A stretch of 64,000 bases of DNA from Macropodus opercularis (Eukaryota > Chordata > Actinopteri > Anabantiformes > Osphronemidae), in NCBI GenBank assembly GCA_030770545.1, contig CM061097.1, positions 3,286,501-3,350,500 on the forward strand. The letters are read 5' to 3'. The notes beneath the pieces were generated by a model. The model was not told the origin of the DNA, searched no databases, and saw only the letters and a list, made by a program, of their open reading frames with translations. The stretch's first letter is position 1, and the number at the start of each line of letters is the position of its first letter. Position numbers and translations under genes: made by a program. Shown here piece by piece: positions 50,501 through 64,000 of this stretch.

Positions 50501-52033
50501 ACAGTTCTGCTGTGGTTTATTTGGTAGGTAAAGCAGAGGACACCCACTCACATCTTCATAGTCCACTTACTGACTTTCCTTTCACCAGTGAAGATTCTCA
50601 CATTATTTAAATTCATATTGTGTCATGCTGTGTCTCCTCAGGTTTGCAAATGCCTTCTCCTACTATGGCCTGGTGCTTCTCACCACAGAGTTGTTTCAGG
50701 AGGGAGGTGCATGTGGAAGTGAGTCACCGACACCAGAAGCCAACAGAGGCATCCGAACACTCAACTCAAAACATGTTTTAATTACTTGTTCTGGTTGAAG
50801 ATTTGCGATTAATAAATTCACTGAGCTACTGCTGTGTGCACTCTATCGGTTTCTTGTTTCATATCTCCATCTAGTGTCCAAAGGTAATAAGATGGAGCCC
50901 AAATGCAGCTTGGAGTGTAAATATTTAAACTCTGATGACTACAAAGACCTCTTGTGGACAACACTGTCTGAATTTCCAGGTATACATCAAATATTTCTTC
51001 AGATATTATTTATTCATGTTAACTTTTGTCTTTTTTACACGGGCAAAGTCAAGTCTAATATTAGGTTATACTGTATATATATAAAGATCACAGAGACAGG
51101 ACAAGGAATAAAATATATCGTCTTTTTGCACAGGGAACACGCAGGAGATTAAAGAGATTTAAAGATGAGCTGGATTTGATTGAGGTTTGTCAGGATCTTG
51201 TTATATGTTTGCATGTTTTTATCCGCTACAGGTCTGCTGGTGACTCTGTGGGCTATCGATCGACTGGGGAGAAGAAAGACCATGGCGCTGTGTTTCTTTG
51301 TCTTCTCCCTGTGCATCATTCCACTTTATGGCTGTGTTGGGAGGTGAGGTGCTCAGTGTTTAGGTTAGACTTCTCAATTTTATTTCATTTTGGTGTATAT
51401 GCTGTGATTATTCATTGCTTTTTATATCTTGCAGAGCATCTATGACTGTGTTGATATTCATCGCCCGAGCCTTTATTGCAGGAGGTTTCCAGGCTGCCTA
51501 TGTGTATACTCCAGAGGTACAGTAGGATGTTGTATTACAAAACGCAAACAGTTGTTACTAGAGCTCAGATCTAAATGACAGCTGAGTAAAGAGATGTTTT
51601 GTTCAAAACAAAATGCTCAGTGTTGCCTCAAACTGTGCAGGTGTACCCAACAGCAACCAGGGCCTTAGGTCTGGGAACAAGCAGTGGAATGGCCAGAGTT
51701 GGTGCGCTCATTACGCCTTTCGTGGCACAGGTGAGAACCAGCAACCAGCTTACACATTTAAACACTGCAGAAAATTAGATCTTGTTGAAAGTTTGGTAAT
51801 TATTTTGCTTCATCCTGCAGGTGATGCTGGAGTCCTCTGTATACCTGGCTCTCTCAGTGTACTGCTGCTGCTGCCTGCTAGCTGCATTTGCCTCCTGTGC
51901 ACTGCCAATTGAGACGACAGGGCGAGGCCTGCAGGAGTCCAGCCACCACGAGTGGGGCCAGGAGATGATGGGCCGGGCGCCCTCCCACAGCCAAGGGGAA
52001 ATCCCCCACTCCAGCTCTGGCTCCCAGGGCTGA
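47542..52033 (+). CDS. svop: Synaptic vesicle 2-related protein (SVOP), MFS transporter
   Basis: Sixteen exons join to 548 aa, the length of human SVOP: 47542-47576, 48603-48760, 48866-48951, 49044-49142, 49332-49403, 49521-49645, 49729-49792, 49955-50080, 50240-50368, 50450-50523, 50642-50718, 50875-50979, 51232-51343, 51435-51516, 51641-51730, 51821-52033. It begins MDDDLFQLRQLPVVRFRR, then an acidic cytosolic segment. Twelve membrane helices follow with MFS signatures between TM2 and TM3 (GNISDKYGRKTG) and its repeat in the second half (WAIDRLGRRKTMA). A large loop between TM7 and TM8 has Cys pairs (KCSLECKY). The tail is LPIETTGRGLQESS. SVOP is a synaptic vesicle protein related to SV2; its substrate is not established. 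AATAAA at 52697-52702 is a likely polyadenylation signal. Confidence 0.97.
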
Positions 52034-53360
52034 GCACGTGCCAGTTGGAACAGGACCCAGAGGAGCCGCAATGAAGAGAAGAGACGAGGAGAGGCCCGGA
52101 AGCCGAACAGACTTTCCGGGTCCATGTCAGGTCCCACCCAGTGACTCTTAGACACCTGAGTGGCTTCAGAGAGCCAGACAGCACAACATTTTAAAAACAT
52201 GTCTGTGTTTAAATGTTGTCAGTGTTCAACCACCATAGCTGTCACAATGTTGGCACCATGTAAGTGCACAAGGAAAGAAAAAATGACCTAAACAAGAGCA
52301 AACACATAAAAGTATTTTCTGTTCTGAGAGCCTTAATTAGAGCTATTAAGTATTTAGGGGGTAAGAGACCTACTTTTACAGTGTGCAAATGCTGCTTCTA
52401 TTATAACTCTGGACATACAGTAGATGAGTAGATAAGAAATACGATTATCCTTGAATTTCATACAAATTCCCTGTTCAAGCACAGTCATTACAAAGTAAGA
52501 CTGTGCATCTCTGGATAAAAGAGCAGTTCCACAACAGGCCATCAGATTCAAAAAGTCTGTAGTTTAAGATTTCTCTCAAAGCGAAAGCACAAGCTGTACA
52601 GCACGTCACTTCCTCGTATACAGTAACCGTCCTGTCATCTGAACTGTTATTCCTCTTCATTGTACCACAGCTTTATTTCTGTTGATGGAATGGGGAAATA
52701 AAGAAAACACTCCAGTAATGATAACTTTATCTCTTTATTCATAATACTTATTAATCCCATGTTTGGTAAATAATTAGTGCTCATGGTTTACTTCACCGAA
52801 CTCAGAAGCTGCACACACTGACGCAGAGATGGATTCACAACCATTTAACAGAATGATGCGTTATGTCTCTGTAAATAATGTATCAATACCTGGTTTTGTC
52901 AACGTCTTTGCTTTTGTTGATGATGTGGAGACAGACTTTGCTCATTCTGGTTTCCCAAGTAAATGGGCAATGGTTTCATAAAAAATACAAAGAATAGCTA
53001 GCACAGCTCCAGCTAGCTGCTCTTAGCCTGCCAGTGTTTGCGATATTGTGCTGCATTAAGTGTCTGTGTGTACAGATTCTTGTCAATGCACTGGATGTAA
53101 ATGTGTATGATACTACATTAAATGATCTTTAAAAACAGCTTGACTTCATGTCCTTCATTAATGTGTAATGAGTGATGGATCAGCCGTGATCATTATCATA
53201 TCATTATCACATTCACTAGGAATATTTTGAAAATTATTGGATTAGACATAGAAACAATTGTCTCTTCTTTTCAATTTATTGCTTATTAGATATTGTTATA
53301 AGACAAACAAGATGATGGAAATGTTTAAGCGACAAGGTGAGAGTGGACCCCTGATGTTGT
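52034..53360 (+). other. svop 3' UTR and intergenic spacer to dao
   Basis: Non-coding. The svop transcript probably ends after the AATAAA at 52697-52702. The remainder is AT-rich spacer up to the start of the duplicated dao 3' segment at 53361. Confidence 0.5.
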
Positions 53361-53384
53361 CACCATCTACTGCCCAAATCAAAC

Positions 53385-56470
<3,086 letters not shown>

Positions 56471-56718
56471 GTCTGAACGATCACAGACACTCACAGCTGA
56501 GACTTACTCATGCATAAGGGCATCGTGTAAATCAAAGGACCATCATTTATCAGTATCAGTCAAAACGAAGCTCACTCAGTGTTAAACCTGCTGGATACAC
56601 ACAAAGGCTGCAGCACCACTATTACTACAGCGATACTACATGGCAGCTGTGTATTTCTGGAGTAATCCAACCAGTAGAACGAACAGGAGCAGTCGTTACG
56701 TAACTGAACTGAACTACT

Positions 56719-56774
56719 GCGCTGAAATGTTCATGTGCCGTCTGCGCTGTTACTGCACATGAACATTTCAGCGC
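56719..56774. repeat. Perfect 20-bp inverted repeat (hairpin)
   Basis: GCGCTGAAATGTTCATGTGC at 56719-56738 is the exact reverse complement of 56755-56774, with a 16-base spacer. It lies about 250 bases upstream of the copy A start codon, in the likely 5' UTR, first intron or promoter. Confidence 0.9.
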
Positions 56775-56859
56775 TCACCAGTGAAGCTACGGTCTAAGGA
56801 CTTACTTGCTAGTTAAACACATCACACGGACACATCGAACAGTTCATATACTTTAAAAG

Positions 56860-58385
56860 GCTAATTCTTTACCTTCTGGTTAAGTTTTCGCCAACCACTG
56901 AAGGAGCTGAAGAGTCTGCGGGACCAGGAGTCACATGGGCCAGAGGCGGAGCCAGGAGCGGCCCTGAGCCCCAGGCCCCGCAGGCAGTTAAACGTTAACA
57001 GACAGTGTGTTACGGCCGTGTCCTTACACAATATTCCTCTATTTTTATCATCGTGGTCGGACAGATTCATGAGAGCACACAAGCCAAACACCAAAGCAAA
57101 GCTGCATTTAAAGCAGTACCTCTGTAAAGTTGTTTTCTCCCGTTAAATTACATTCTGACAAAGTACAAAACTACAGATCTAATCAGACTCGTTGTGCAAC
57201 TGAAACAGCAGCTGCCAAATATGAAGCTGACTTTAAGTTCCTAACAGTTAATTTGCAATAATATTGTAACTGGTCATATTTTGTATTGAGAATGTGCATC
57301 TGCATAATAACTAGTAGTTAACATTATTGGTTGTGGGGTAAAAAGTGCAGTGAAAATAGACTTGAGTAAAGCACCAGTAGTAGAGTAGAACAGAGAAAAT
57401 GGATGAGTTGCTGAGCAGCTAAATGCACAACGGGAACACACTGTCATGATGGGAGATCTGACTTCCGGTGCGGGACTCTTATTGTGAAGAGCCCACTCCC
57501 GGATCTGCTTTGTCTCTACTCTCGTCAAGTGAGGCATATTTTTATCTGCTGGAAGATCTCTGGCTAACGGCTAAGCTAGCGTTTGTTGACAAGGACTTTC
57601 TGAGCGCTCGTTTGTCACGTAATTGTTCATGCGGTGCCTCAGCGTCCACCTAACGAACCTCACGACTTTGAGCTTTGTTCTTGTGTTTAGATTGTGATGT
57701 GTTTTTGTGTTTTGGATTGTGGTGTGTTTTGGGGTTTTGGATTGTGGTGTGTTTTTGTGTTTTGGATTGTGGTGTGTTTTTGTGTTTTGGATTGTGGTGT
57801 GTTTTGTGTTTAGATTGTGGTGTGTTTTGTGTTTAGATTGTGGTGTGTTTTTGTGTTTTGGATTGTGGTGTGTTTTGTGTTTAGATTGTGGTGTGTTTTG
57901 GATTGTGGTGTGTTTTTGTGTTCTTTCTGCTTTTCGTCTCCACTCAGTTCTCTCGGCCAGTCGCAATAATCGATATTTATTATCGAGATTTTATCGTCTC
58001 TAATAATGCATCATGGTAGTTGTAACAACATAAAGCAGACATCATGCCTTTGTCATTATGTGCTAATGTTATTTACAAATTGCCAAATCAAAAATAACAT
58101 TTGCGGCATCTTTATTCATGTTTAATAGAAAGTTCACATTAGCATGATTGGAGTGTTACAGTTCTGTATGTGTCTGTATGCACAGATTCACTTATGTATA
58201 TAATAACAGCAATTCACGTCATTTATTATTAAAAACAATGAATGACCACCACACGCTTAAGAACACACAACATACCTTCAAGATGGATGACAACACTGGC
58301 AGAGAGGCATTTTTTTTAAATTACATATTTATCCCAAAGACATAAAACACTATAAAATTATTTGATGTCATTTGAAAAAGGAGTC
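56860..58385. other. Spacer between dao copies
   Basis: Contains likely 5' sequence of copy A, a GC-richer block at about 57440-57650 with no recognisable exon, a tandem repeat (57681-57930), and AT-rich sequence leading to the 3' end of copy B. Confidence 0.4.
57681..57930. repeat. Minisatellite, 17-25 bp units
   Basis: About ten imperfect head-to-tail copies of a G+T unit, typically GATTGTGGTGTGTTTTTGTG plus TTTTG, with shorter variants lacking some T residues. Open frames across it on both strands encode only short repeats, so they are not genes. Confidence 0.9.
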
Positions 58386-59006
58386 CACCATCTACTGCCC
58401 AAATCAAACTTACAGACGAGCTTTTGGCCTTTTTCCTTTCTGTTCCACGATCTGGCCAAAAAGCCGCGCTGCCTCCTGGGCGCAGCCTCGGTGGATGGTG
58501 AGCCCAAAACCTCCATGGCCATAGTTGTGTATCACCTCAATGAGAGCAATAATAGTTTATGATGTGACTCATTGTTCATGTTCATAAAAAGTATGGGAGG
58601 GACGTAACAGTTCTATTTACCTCTAGTGTCGTTGTACCACATTGTACGGTTTCCCTCTCCAGTCGAACTTTGCTGCGAACAGGTCTGAGTCCAGCCCAGG
58701 CATCGACTATTCTGGCATGCTGAGGTTAGACAACAAGGAAATGTAATCGTTCACACATTTTAACCACAAAAATCTATAAAAGGTATCAAGAAACATGTTG
58801 CTATGGTCTAATTTCATTATTTTGCTATAATATTTGAATGTATTATGGTCATAAACAACTTCAAGTCAGTATTGAGGAAAAATACTCATTTATGAGAATA
58901 AATCACCCTCAAGGCAGAAAGTATCTTGTTGGCACCTTCCACAAAGCATCCTAATCTCATCTCACCTTGAGACTAGGCTCCAGCTGGCAGGCGTCTTCCC
59001 AGATTC
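58386..59006 (-). repeat. Near-identical duplicated dao 3' segment (source-like copy in B)
   Basis: The counterpart of 53361-53978. Here the segment continues naturally into the rest of exon 9, so B carries the intact arrangement and A the broken one. Confidence 0.9.
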
Positions 59007-61459
59007 TCTTGTGGTCAGCGGAATTACACTGCTCGCTCCAGTTTCCTACCTGGAGAATCCCACCAACTGTGACAAGACGACTCCTGCAGGGACAGATTTG
59101 ACTTCCTGTCTGCACTGCACTTGAATCCCAAGATATAATCAACACAAGCTAGATATACTGCATTGGGGTAATATACACGCTTTGCTGAATCACATGTCAC
59201 AGTGACATTGACCTGTCACATTCATGAGAACAGCATGCACCAAAATCGAATCAGTTCGTTCATCATTCAAGTGGACAGACGAAGGTGTTTATGAATGGAC
59301 AAACTAATAAAAGAATGAGAGAAAGAACATGAAGGCACAATGACTGAGTGATCCTGCAGTCCAGTATCTATACAATGTTTCGTGTCACTAGTCCTACCCT
59401 GGAATGATGTAAGGTGAGTTGCAAAATCCTGTAGTAAAATTATGGGTGTTAATCCAGTGCTTCAACCACGGAGCATCCACCTGAAAGGCAGAGGAATAAA
59501 CACACTTGATATGTTTTTTTATGTTTAGTTATATAAAAAATATTAAAAACATTTTACAATAATGCACTGCAACAAATGTCCAGCATCCACTGTGACTTCA
59601 ATAATAAACCTATAGTTGAGTTATCACCTTTCTGACAGCTTCACGAATACATACATTATAACCTCAATTTGGACCTTACAAGTGCACTCTAAAGTTGTCA
59701 GCTGTATATATAGTGTGTGAAGGAGGGAGAGCCGTCACTCTCACCTTCACTATCTGACCCCGGCCTGGTTGGAGCTCCGGGTCAGGCTGGAGGTCTCCTG
59801 ATCTCACCCCAGTGCAGTTTATGATCACGTCTGCCCCAGTTTCTGCCAGCTACGAGCAGGCAAGCATGACACATATCTTTTAAGGTAGGAAATTACAAAA
59901 TAACTGAGTGTAAATAGCCTTTTAACATAGCATTACTACAGAATATACAAGCTAAAAGCCTTCACTAACCTCCTTGAATGACTTTACTCTTCTATGATAA
60001 AATGTCACACCCCTTTTCTTCAGCCTGGAAATAACACAAACAAGCCTGAAATTATTCATACCTCTGGCAAATTCTGACTTAAAGTTACCCTTGACTGTTT
60101 TTAGCCCTATAAGTATGTGCTCTCTGTAAGTGATCACACATGAACCCTATGGTTTGTAAAGGATAAGAATGTCAACTAAAAAATCACCTCACAGATCTCA
60201 AAATGTCACAATCACAATTTTTATAGGGTTTTAAAAGGTGTTGCAAGTGGCAGGATAGATGAAGTGCCAGGGAACACTCATAAAACCGTAATCAGCTACT
60301 CACTCACCAGTCCATCAGCCAGGGTAGATATGTTTTACCTTCCACCATGAGAGTAGTGTTGAACCACCCATAACTAGACACACGAGGAAACAAACCGATC
60401 AAACACAATCCACCGTGTCCATAAACTAATCACAATGCACTGTTTAGTAGAAATAAAAGATTTATTGCAATGGAAATGTGATTGATAATTAACCTTTTAC
60501 ACATAAAATTACTTCACTTCTTTATATCAAGTATAAAATATACAGCAAGACAAGTTCTAAACATATACAACACATACATGCAAGGCCAAAATAAAAACAC
60601 TGACACTGTATATATATCTACAACAAGATTAATAATAAAGAGAAAATCTTCCAACCTACTTGTCTTTCCCTTACTCGTCTAAGTACCCTCACGTTAAAAG
60701 TTATTCTTTAAGTGTGTGTCTTGACATGGAAATGCCTGGTTACCTTGTATTTGAGGCTCTTTACAGTCTGCAAATGTTTTTCATGAGATTCTGTGAGAAC
60801 CTACTTGTACCCAGGAAACATCTGCAGCTCTTTTTCTGTGAGTTGTCTGTAGCCCAGGACGGTGTCTTTAAATGAAGGATCCTACAATCAACAACAAGTC
60901 ACTTATTAGATCACATGTCTTGCAGTGTTAGTTTGGATACAGGACTTCAATTAACCCCCAAATCAAGTCCAACCCATTGCCTCATAGCATAGGACCTTTG
61001 TTCTTGGCTGTAAAAGGTTTCCTAAAGTGGGTCACGTCATATCTTCAGGTTCCCAATGACAAACTACTCACTGGGACTGGTTCAGTGCACAGGTTGTAGC
61101 CAGACTGAAGGAATATTCCCATTTTCATGCCCTCTGGTGAACGGAGGCAGCTCAGCAGGTAGTCAAACGTCTCTTTATTCCATTTCCTGAAGTTGGGGAC
61201 AATTGCAGCATGAAAAACACAAAAGTGGTCACATTTTGAAGGACAATTAAAGACAATGGATTTACGTTTCCTGGATCTTGCCCTTGTCGTCCATGTGTGG
61301 CTGCCAAAAGCCGGCAGCTCCGTCGCTGGTGGTCAGCGGAGTGAAACGGTCTGCATACACCTCGATGGTCAGTGGCTCGACAACGGAATGATACTGCTCA
61401 TAGATGCTCTGAGCAGTTGACAGACTGATGACTCCAGCTCCAATCACTGCCACCCGCAT
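58410..61459 (-). CDS. dao: D-amino-acid oxidase, copy B (right), with altered FAD and active-site motifs
   Basis: Ten exons with the same phases as copy A join in frame to 345 aa: 61266-61459, 61072-61186, 60805-60881, 60308-60373, 59970-60024, 59745-59849, 59398-59480, 58966-59083, 58621-58719, 58410-58535. It has no stop or frameshift and ends KARL, a variant peroxisomal signal. Two changes stand out. The FAD motif reads VIGAGVISLS, so the third Gly of GxGxxG is Ser (codon 61424-61426). The active-site lid reads GFCNSPYIIPG, so the residue equivalent to Tyr224 is Cys (codon 59421-59423), while Tyr228 is kept. The Arg of GLRPVRSK is kept. The product may therefore have altered substrate range or cofactor affinity, or be weakly active. 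Tandem to copy A, about 1.9 kb downstream in plus coordinates. Confidence 0.92.
60985..61202 (-). repeat. Second high-identity tract shared by dao copies (exon 3 and flanking introns)
   Basis: 218 bases align without gaps to 55992-56209 with about six substitutions by eye. The flanking introns on both sides have diverged beyond alignment, so this stands out from its surroundings. Confidence 0.85.
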
Positions 61460-61807
61460 GTCTGAACGATCACAGACACTCACAGCTGCTGTCTGTGACT
61501 GTGCACATTTGCTATAATTCAAATACTGTTTAAGACACATAAGCAAAGTAAGGAACAGAATGGATGAATGTGCATCTTAATTTATGCATTTAGAACATAT
61601 TACTAATAACATATGCTGCATAAAACTAAATAGATATTTCGAACATACAATAATTCCCAATGTACTTATGTAATGTTGACTCTACCTTCAGCTTAGTTGC
61701 CTGTTCGCTCTCCTCTGCTGGAACTGACCTGTAACTACTCGGTCCTCAACGTCTGGCTACCTGAACTGCTTTACGCATGTGCGAAAACACAATCTACAAT
61801 TATTGGA

Positions 61808-61914
<107 letters not shown>

Positions 61915-62260
61915 GTTTCCACTGCCTCCTATGAAGTCAGATTTGGAACAACTTTATAGCAGGGCATACTTCTTTATATTTTCACTGTAGCTCATATTAT
62001 CTTTAATATGTGGCAAACCTCAGCCTACATGTTAAATATTCTGGACGTTAAGGCTGGAATACACATGAGTGAAATAATATACCGTATAATATAAATATTT
62101 CCTTATAGTCGTTTTTGGAGGAGGTCAGTGCCCACAGGTTGCTGCTCTCCCTCCATCCATCAGTCTCATGTGCTCTTAGCCAGCAGCCACCGGCGGCAGC
62201 TCCTCCTCACCAGGCCACAGCGGCCACCGGCGGCCGGTGAATCATTCTCAGCTCCCAGCC

Positions 62261-62341
62261 ATGGCGTTGGTTACTCTGCAGCGGTCCCCGACCCCGAGCG
62301 CTGCTTCCACCGCCAGCACAGCGACCACCACCGCGGGGGAG
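62261..62341 (+). CDS. ssh1: Slingshot protein phosphatase 1, first coding exon (gene continues beyond the window)
   Basis: ATG at 62261 gives MALVTLQRSPTPSAAS followed by a Ser/Thr/Ala stretch ending AGE, then a GTCAGT donor at 62342. The opening residues match the N-terminus of vertebrate SSH1, and SSH1 is the neighbour of DAO in human. Slingshot phosphatases dephosphorylate cofilin and so activate actin turnover. The surrounding CpG-rich sequence (62130-62350) is a good promoter and 5' UTR candidate. No second exon is visible before the window ends at 64000. Confidence 0.85.
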
Positions 62342-64000
62342 GTCAGTCTTGTCCTGGGTGAACTGAAGCGAGGCTGCGGTGTGATGGAGTGTTGGTGGGA
62401 AGGTGAAGGATGAGGGAGATGCTGCCGAACACAGGCCCGATGCTCGAAGCTAAGCTAGCGTCGGTAGTGTTATGCTAGGCTGTTAGCTGAAGGAAGCTAG
62501 CTGCTGTCTTCGTTACTAGGAACAAAAGCTGGCTGACCCCTGTTTATGCCAGCGCATCTGCAGCTTCAGCACTAAAAAATAAAAATATAAAAACGATGAA
62601 AGCACAGAGGTTGCATTTAAAGAGCGTCGGGAGCTTAGTTTGACTTGTGCCGTATGAATGAAATGAGCTGTAATGTTAGCTAACGTTAGTTATGATGTAA
62701 CTGGCTGGCATTGAAGCTGACTCTTATTCTTACATGTTGTTATATCATAGTGTGTTTACCAGAGCAGCAATAGCAGCAGCCGTTACCCAGCTGCTGTCCA
62801 AACACTACTCAAGCATTTAGCTTCTTTAGTGGACGTAGGGCAGGCTGCTGATGTGTTGGTGCTCTCCTTCTAGCTGTTCTGTCTATTCAGAAAACAACCA
62901 CACAGCTTATTCAGAACTGGTTTATGTTGAGTTGTCCCGTTGGTCCTGGCAGGAGGTGTAGGAAGGGATGAGGCCAGACTCGTGGGGGAGAGAGTCACAG
63001 TTAAAGGTGTCTTCATGTTGAGTCGTAGAGTAAATGAGCTTTGTTGTTTTCTGGCCAGTCTGAACTGATTAAATGTGCCACGAACCTATGATCATTCAAA
63101 AATAGCTCCCTCCTCCAGCTCTAAGGACCGTTTTCAGTTGCCAGATGGGGGCGCTAACCACCAGCTGTAGGGAGACCAGCTCACCTTGTTCTGCGCTGCA
63201 TGCCAGAGAGAACATGATGTGCACCCAAGGCTGTGTTCATGTGTTTCTGCTAGAGCTGCATTTAGTCCAAACTTCAAATACTCCTGGTAGCAGCATGCGG
63301 TGCAGTGCATAAATATCATATCAACGCTGTCACTCATTGCAATGCCGGCGCTTCATTGCAATGATTTACTTTAGTTGATGTGACTGAAATTTGTCCCTTT
63401 ACCCTAGCGAAGCTGAGAAGCTGAGGAAGCTGCCGCAGCTATGATGTCATCTACTCACTAGGGGTGGGTGGGGTGGAAGAGTTGGAGGGGGCGAATATGG
63501 CAGCACGCAATAATGATCCACTGACAGCAGTCAGTGAACGGCGCGTTGTATTAAGAGCAGAGCGTTTTCTGGGTTCAATTTATTTGGTGGTTCCATTGTT
63601 TACTTCCATCTTTTTTTTTTATTTTGCTGTTTTTTTTAACATGTCTTTACTTATTTTGCTGATAAGTCTGCACATGCGGCTTGCAGGCATCGCTCCCCTG
63701 CTATTAATTGAATGTTACAAACCTGCATGTGCAGTGACCACTCTGGTATTTGCAGCATCATATTTGATAGTCGTACCACTTTAAGTAGAAGAGACATAAT
63801 TGTTTTTGATTGGTGTGTACGTCCAAATGTTGGGCTTTTCTGGTCAAGTTAATTGCTTCGGTGGATACAGCCTCTGTGATGTGACATCAGACTGCTCATT
63901 GTCTATTATGTCCATTTTACATATATTAAATATAACAGTATTGGTCCTCTAAGGGAACAATGTGGTTCGTGGAAGTATTTTAATTTTTTCTTGTTTTCTG
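62342..64000 (+). other. Intron 1 of ssh1 (partial)
   Basis: No exon, RNA gene or mobile element is recognisable. The longest open frame (63464-63784) is hydrophobic and T-rich with no recognised similarity, most likely chance. Confidence 0.5.

Noticed and set aside
56471..56494. N-terminal extension of dao copy A (and likewise copy B) upstream of MRVAV
   Set aside because: The upstream codon is GTG, and known DAOs begin directly at the MRV start of the FAD-binding strand.
57571..58003. Open frames on both strands with a repeated short peptide
   Set aside because: They follow the G+T minisatellite period; no promoter, splice or domain evidence.
63464..63784. 106-aa hydrophobic frame at the right end
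   Set aside because: T-rich chance frame in the ssh1 intron with no splice or similarity support.

Overview
This is vertebrate nuclear DNA, almost certainly from a ray-finned fish. The genes have many short coding exons with GT-AG introns, there are CA, TA and ATT microsatellites, and there is a vertebrate-type nuclear tRNA-Lys. All products read as close homologues of vertebrate proteins. The gene content matches human 12q24: the run ung, alkbh2, usp30, svop, dao, ssh1 has the same neighbours as in mammals, and ankrd13a, gatc and pxmp2 also map to 12q24 in human. I found no virus, transposase, CRISPR array or prokaryotic operon.

Layout, left to right. The 3' half of an ankrd13a-like gene (+, 1-2070) is followed by a two-exon, 81-residue predicted membrane protein (-, 3953-4275) placed where C12orf76 lies next to ANKRD13A in human. 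Then come a serotonin-transporter-family gene (slc6a4-like, -, 6507-10899) and the long sgsm1 gene (+, 13407-30241, 25 coding exons). After sgsm1 there are a small inverted copy of one of its own exons and a tRNA-Lys(TTT) gene (-). Next are gatc (+), isg15 (+, with an ISRE and TATA box), pxmp2 (-), ung (-, nuclear and mitochondrial first exons both visible), alkbh2 (+, head-to-head with ung), usp30 (-) and svop (+). A tandem pair of D-amino-acid oxidase genes (-) follows, and exon 1 of ssh1 (+) lies at the right edge.

Functional themes. ung and alkbh2 are DNA base-repair genes that diverge from a short shared region. gatc and usp30 act in or on mitochondria; pxmp2 and the dao products are peroxisomal. 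slc6a4 and svop are membrane transporters linked to neurons. isg15 is an interferon-induced ubiquitin-like modifier. For the complete genes (ung, pxmp2, alkbh2, gatc, usp30, svop, sgsm1, both dao copies and the small membrane protein) I joined exons by hand at GT-AG or GC-AG sites, and every joined frame is a multiple of three.

The most interesting points are in the dao pair. The left copy's last two exons and introns are about 99% identical to those of the right copy, with a breakpoint inside exon 9 that leaves a pseudo-exon; this looks like gene conversion or a chimeric duplication. The right copy has lost the third glycine of the FAD-binding GxGxxG motif and has Cys in place of the active-site-lid Tyr. 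Also notable are DAT/NET-like residues in the ligand pocket of the SERT-family gene, and that gene's position in the 12q24 paralogon rather than the 17q11 one.
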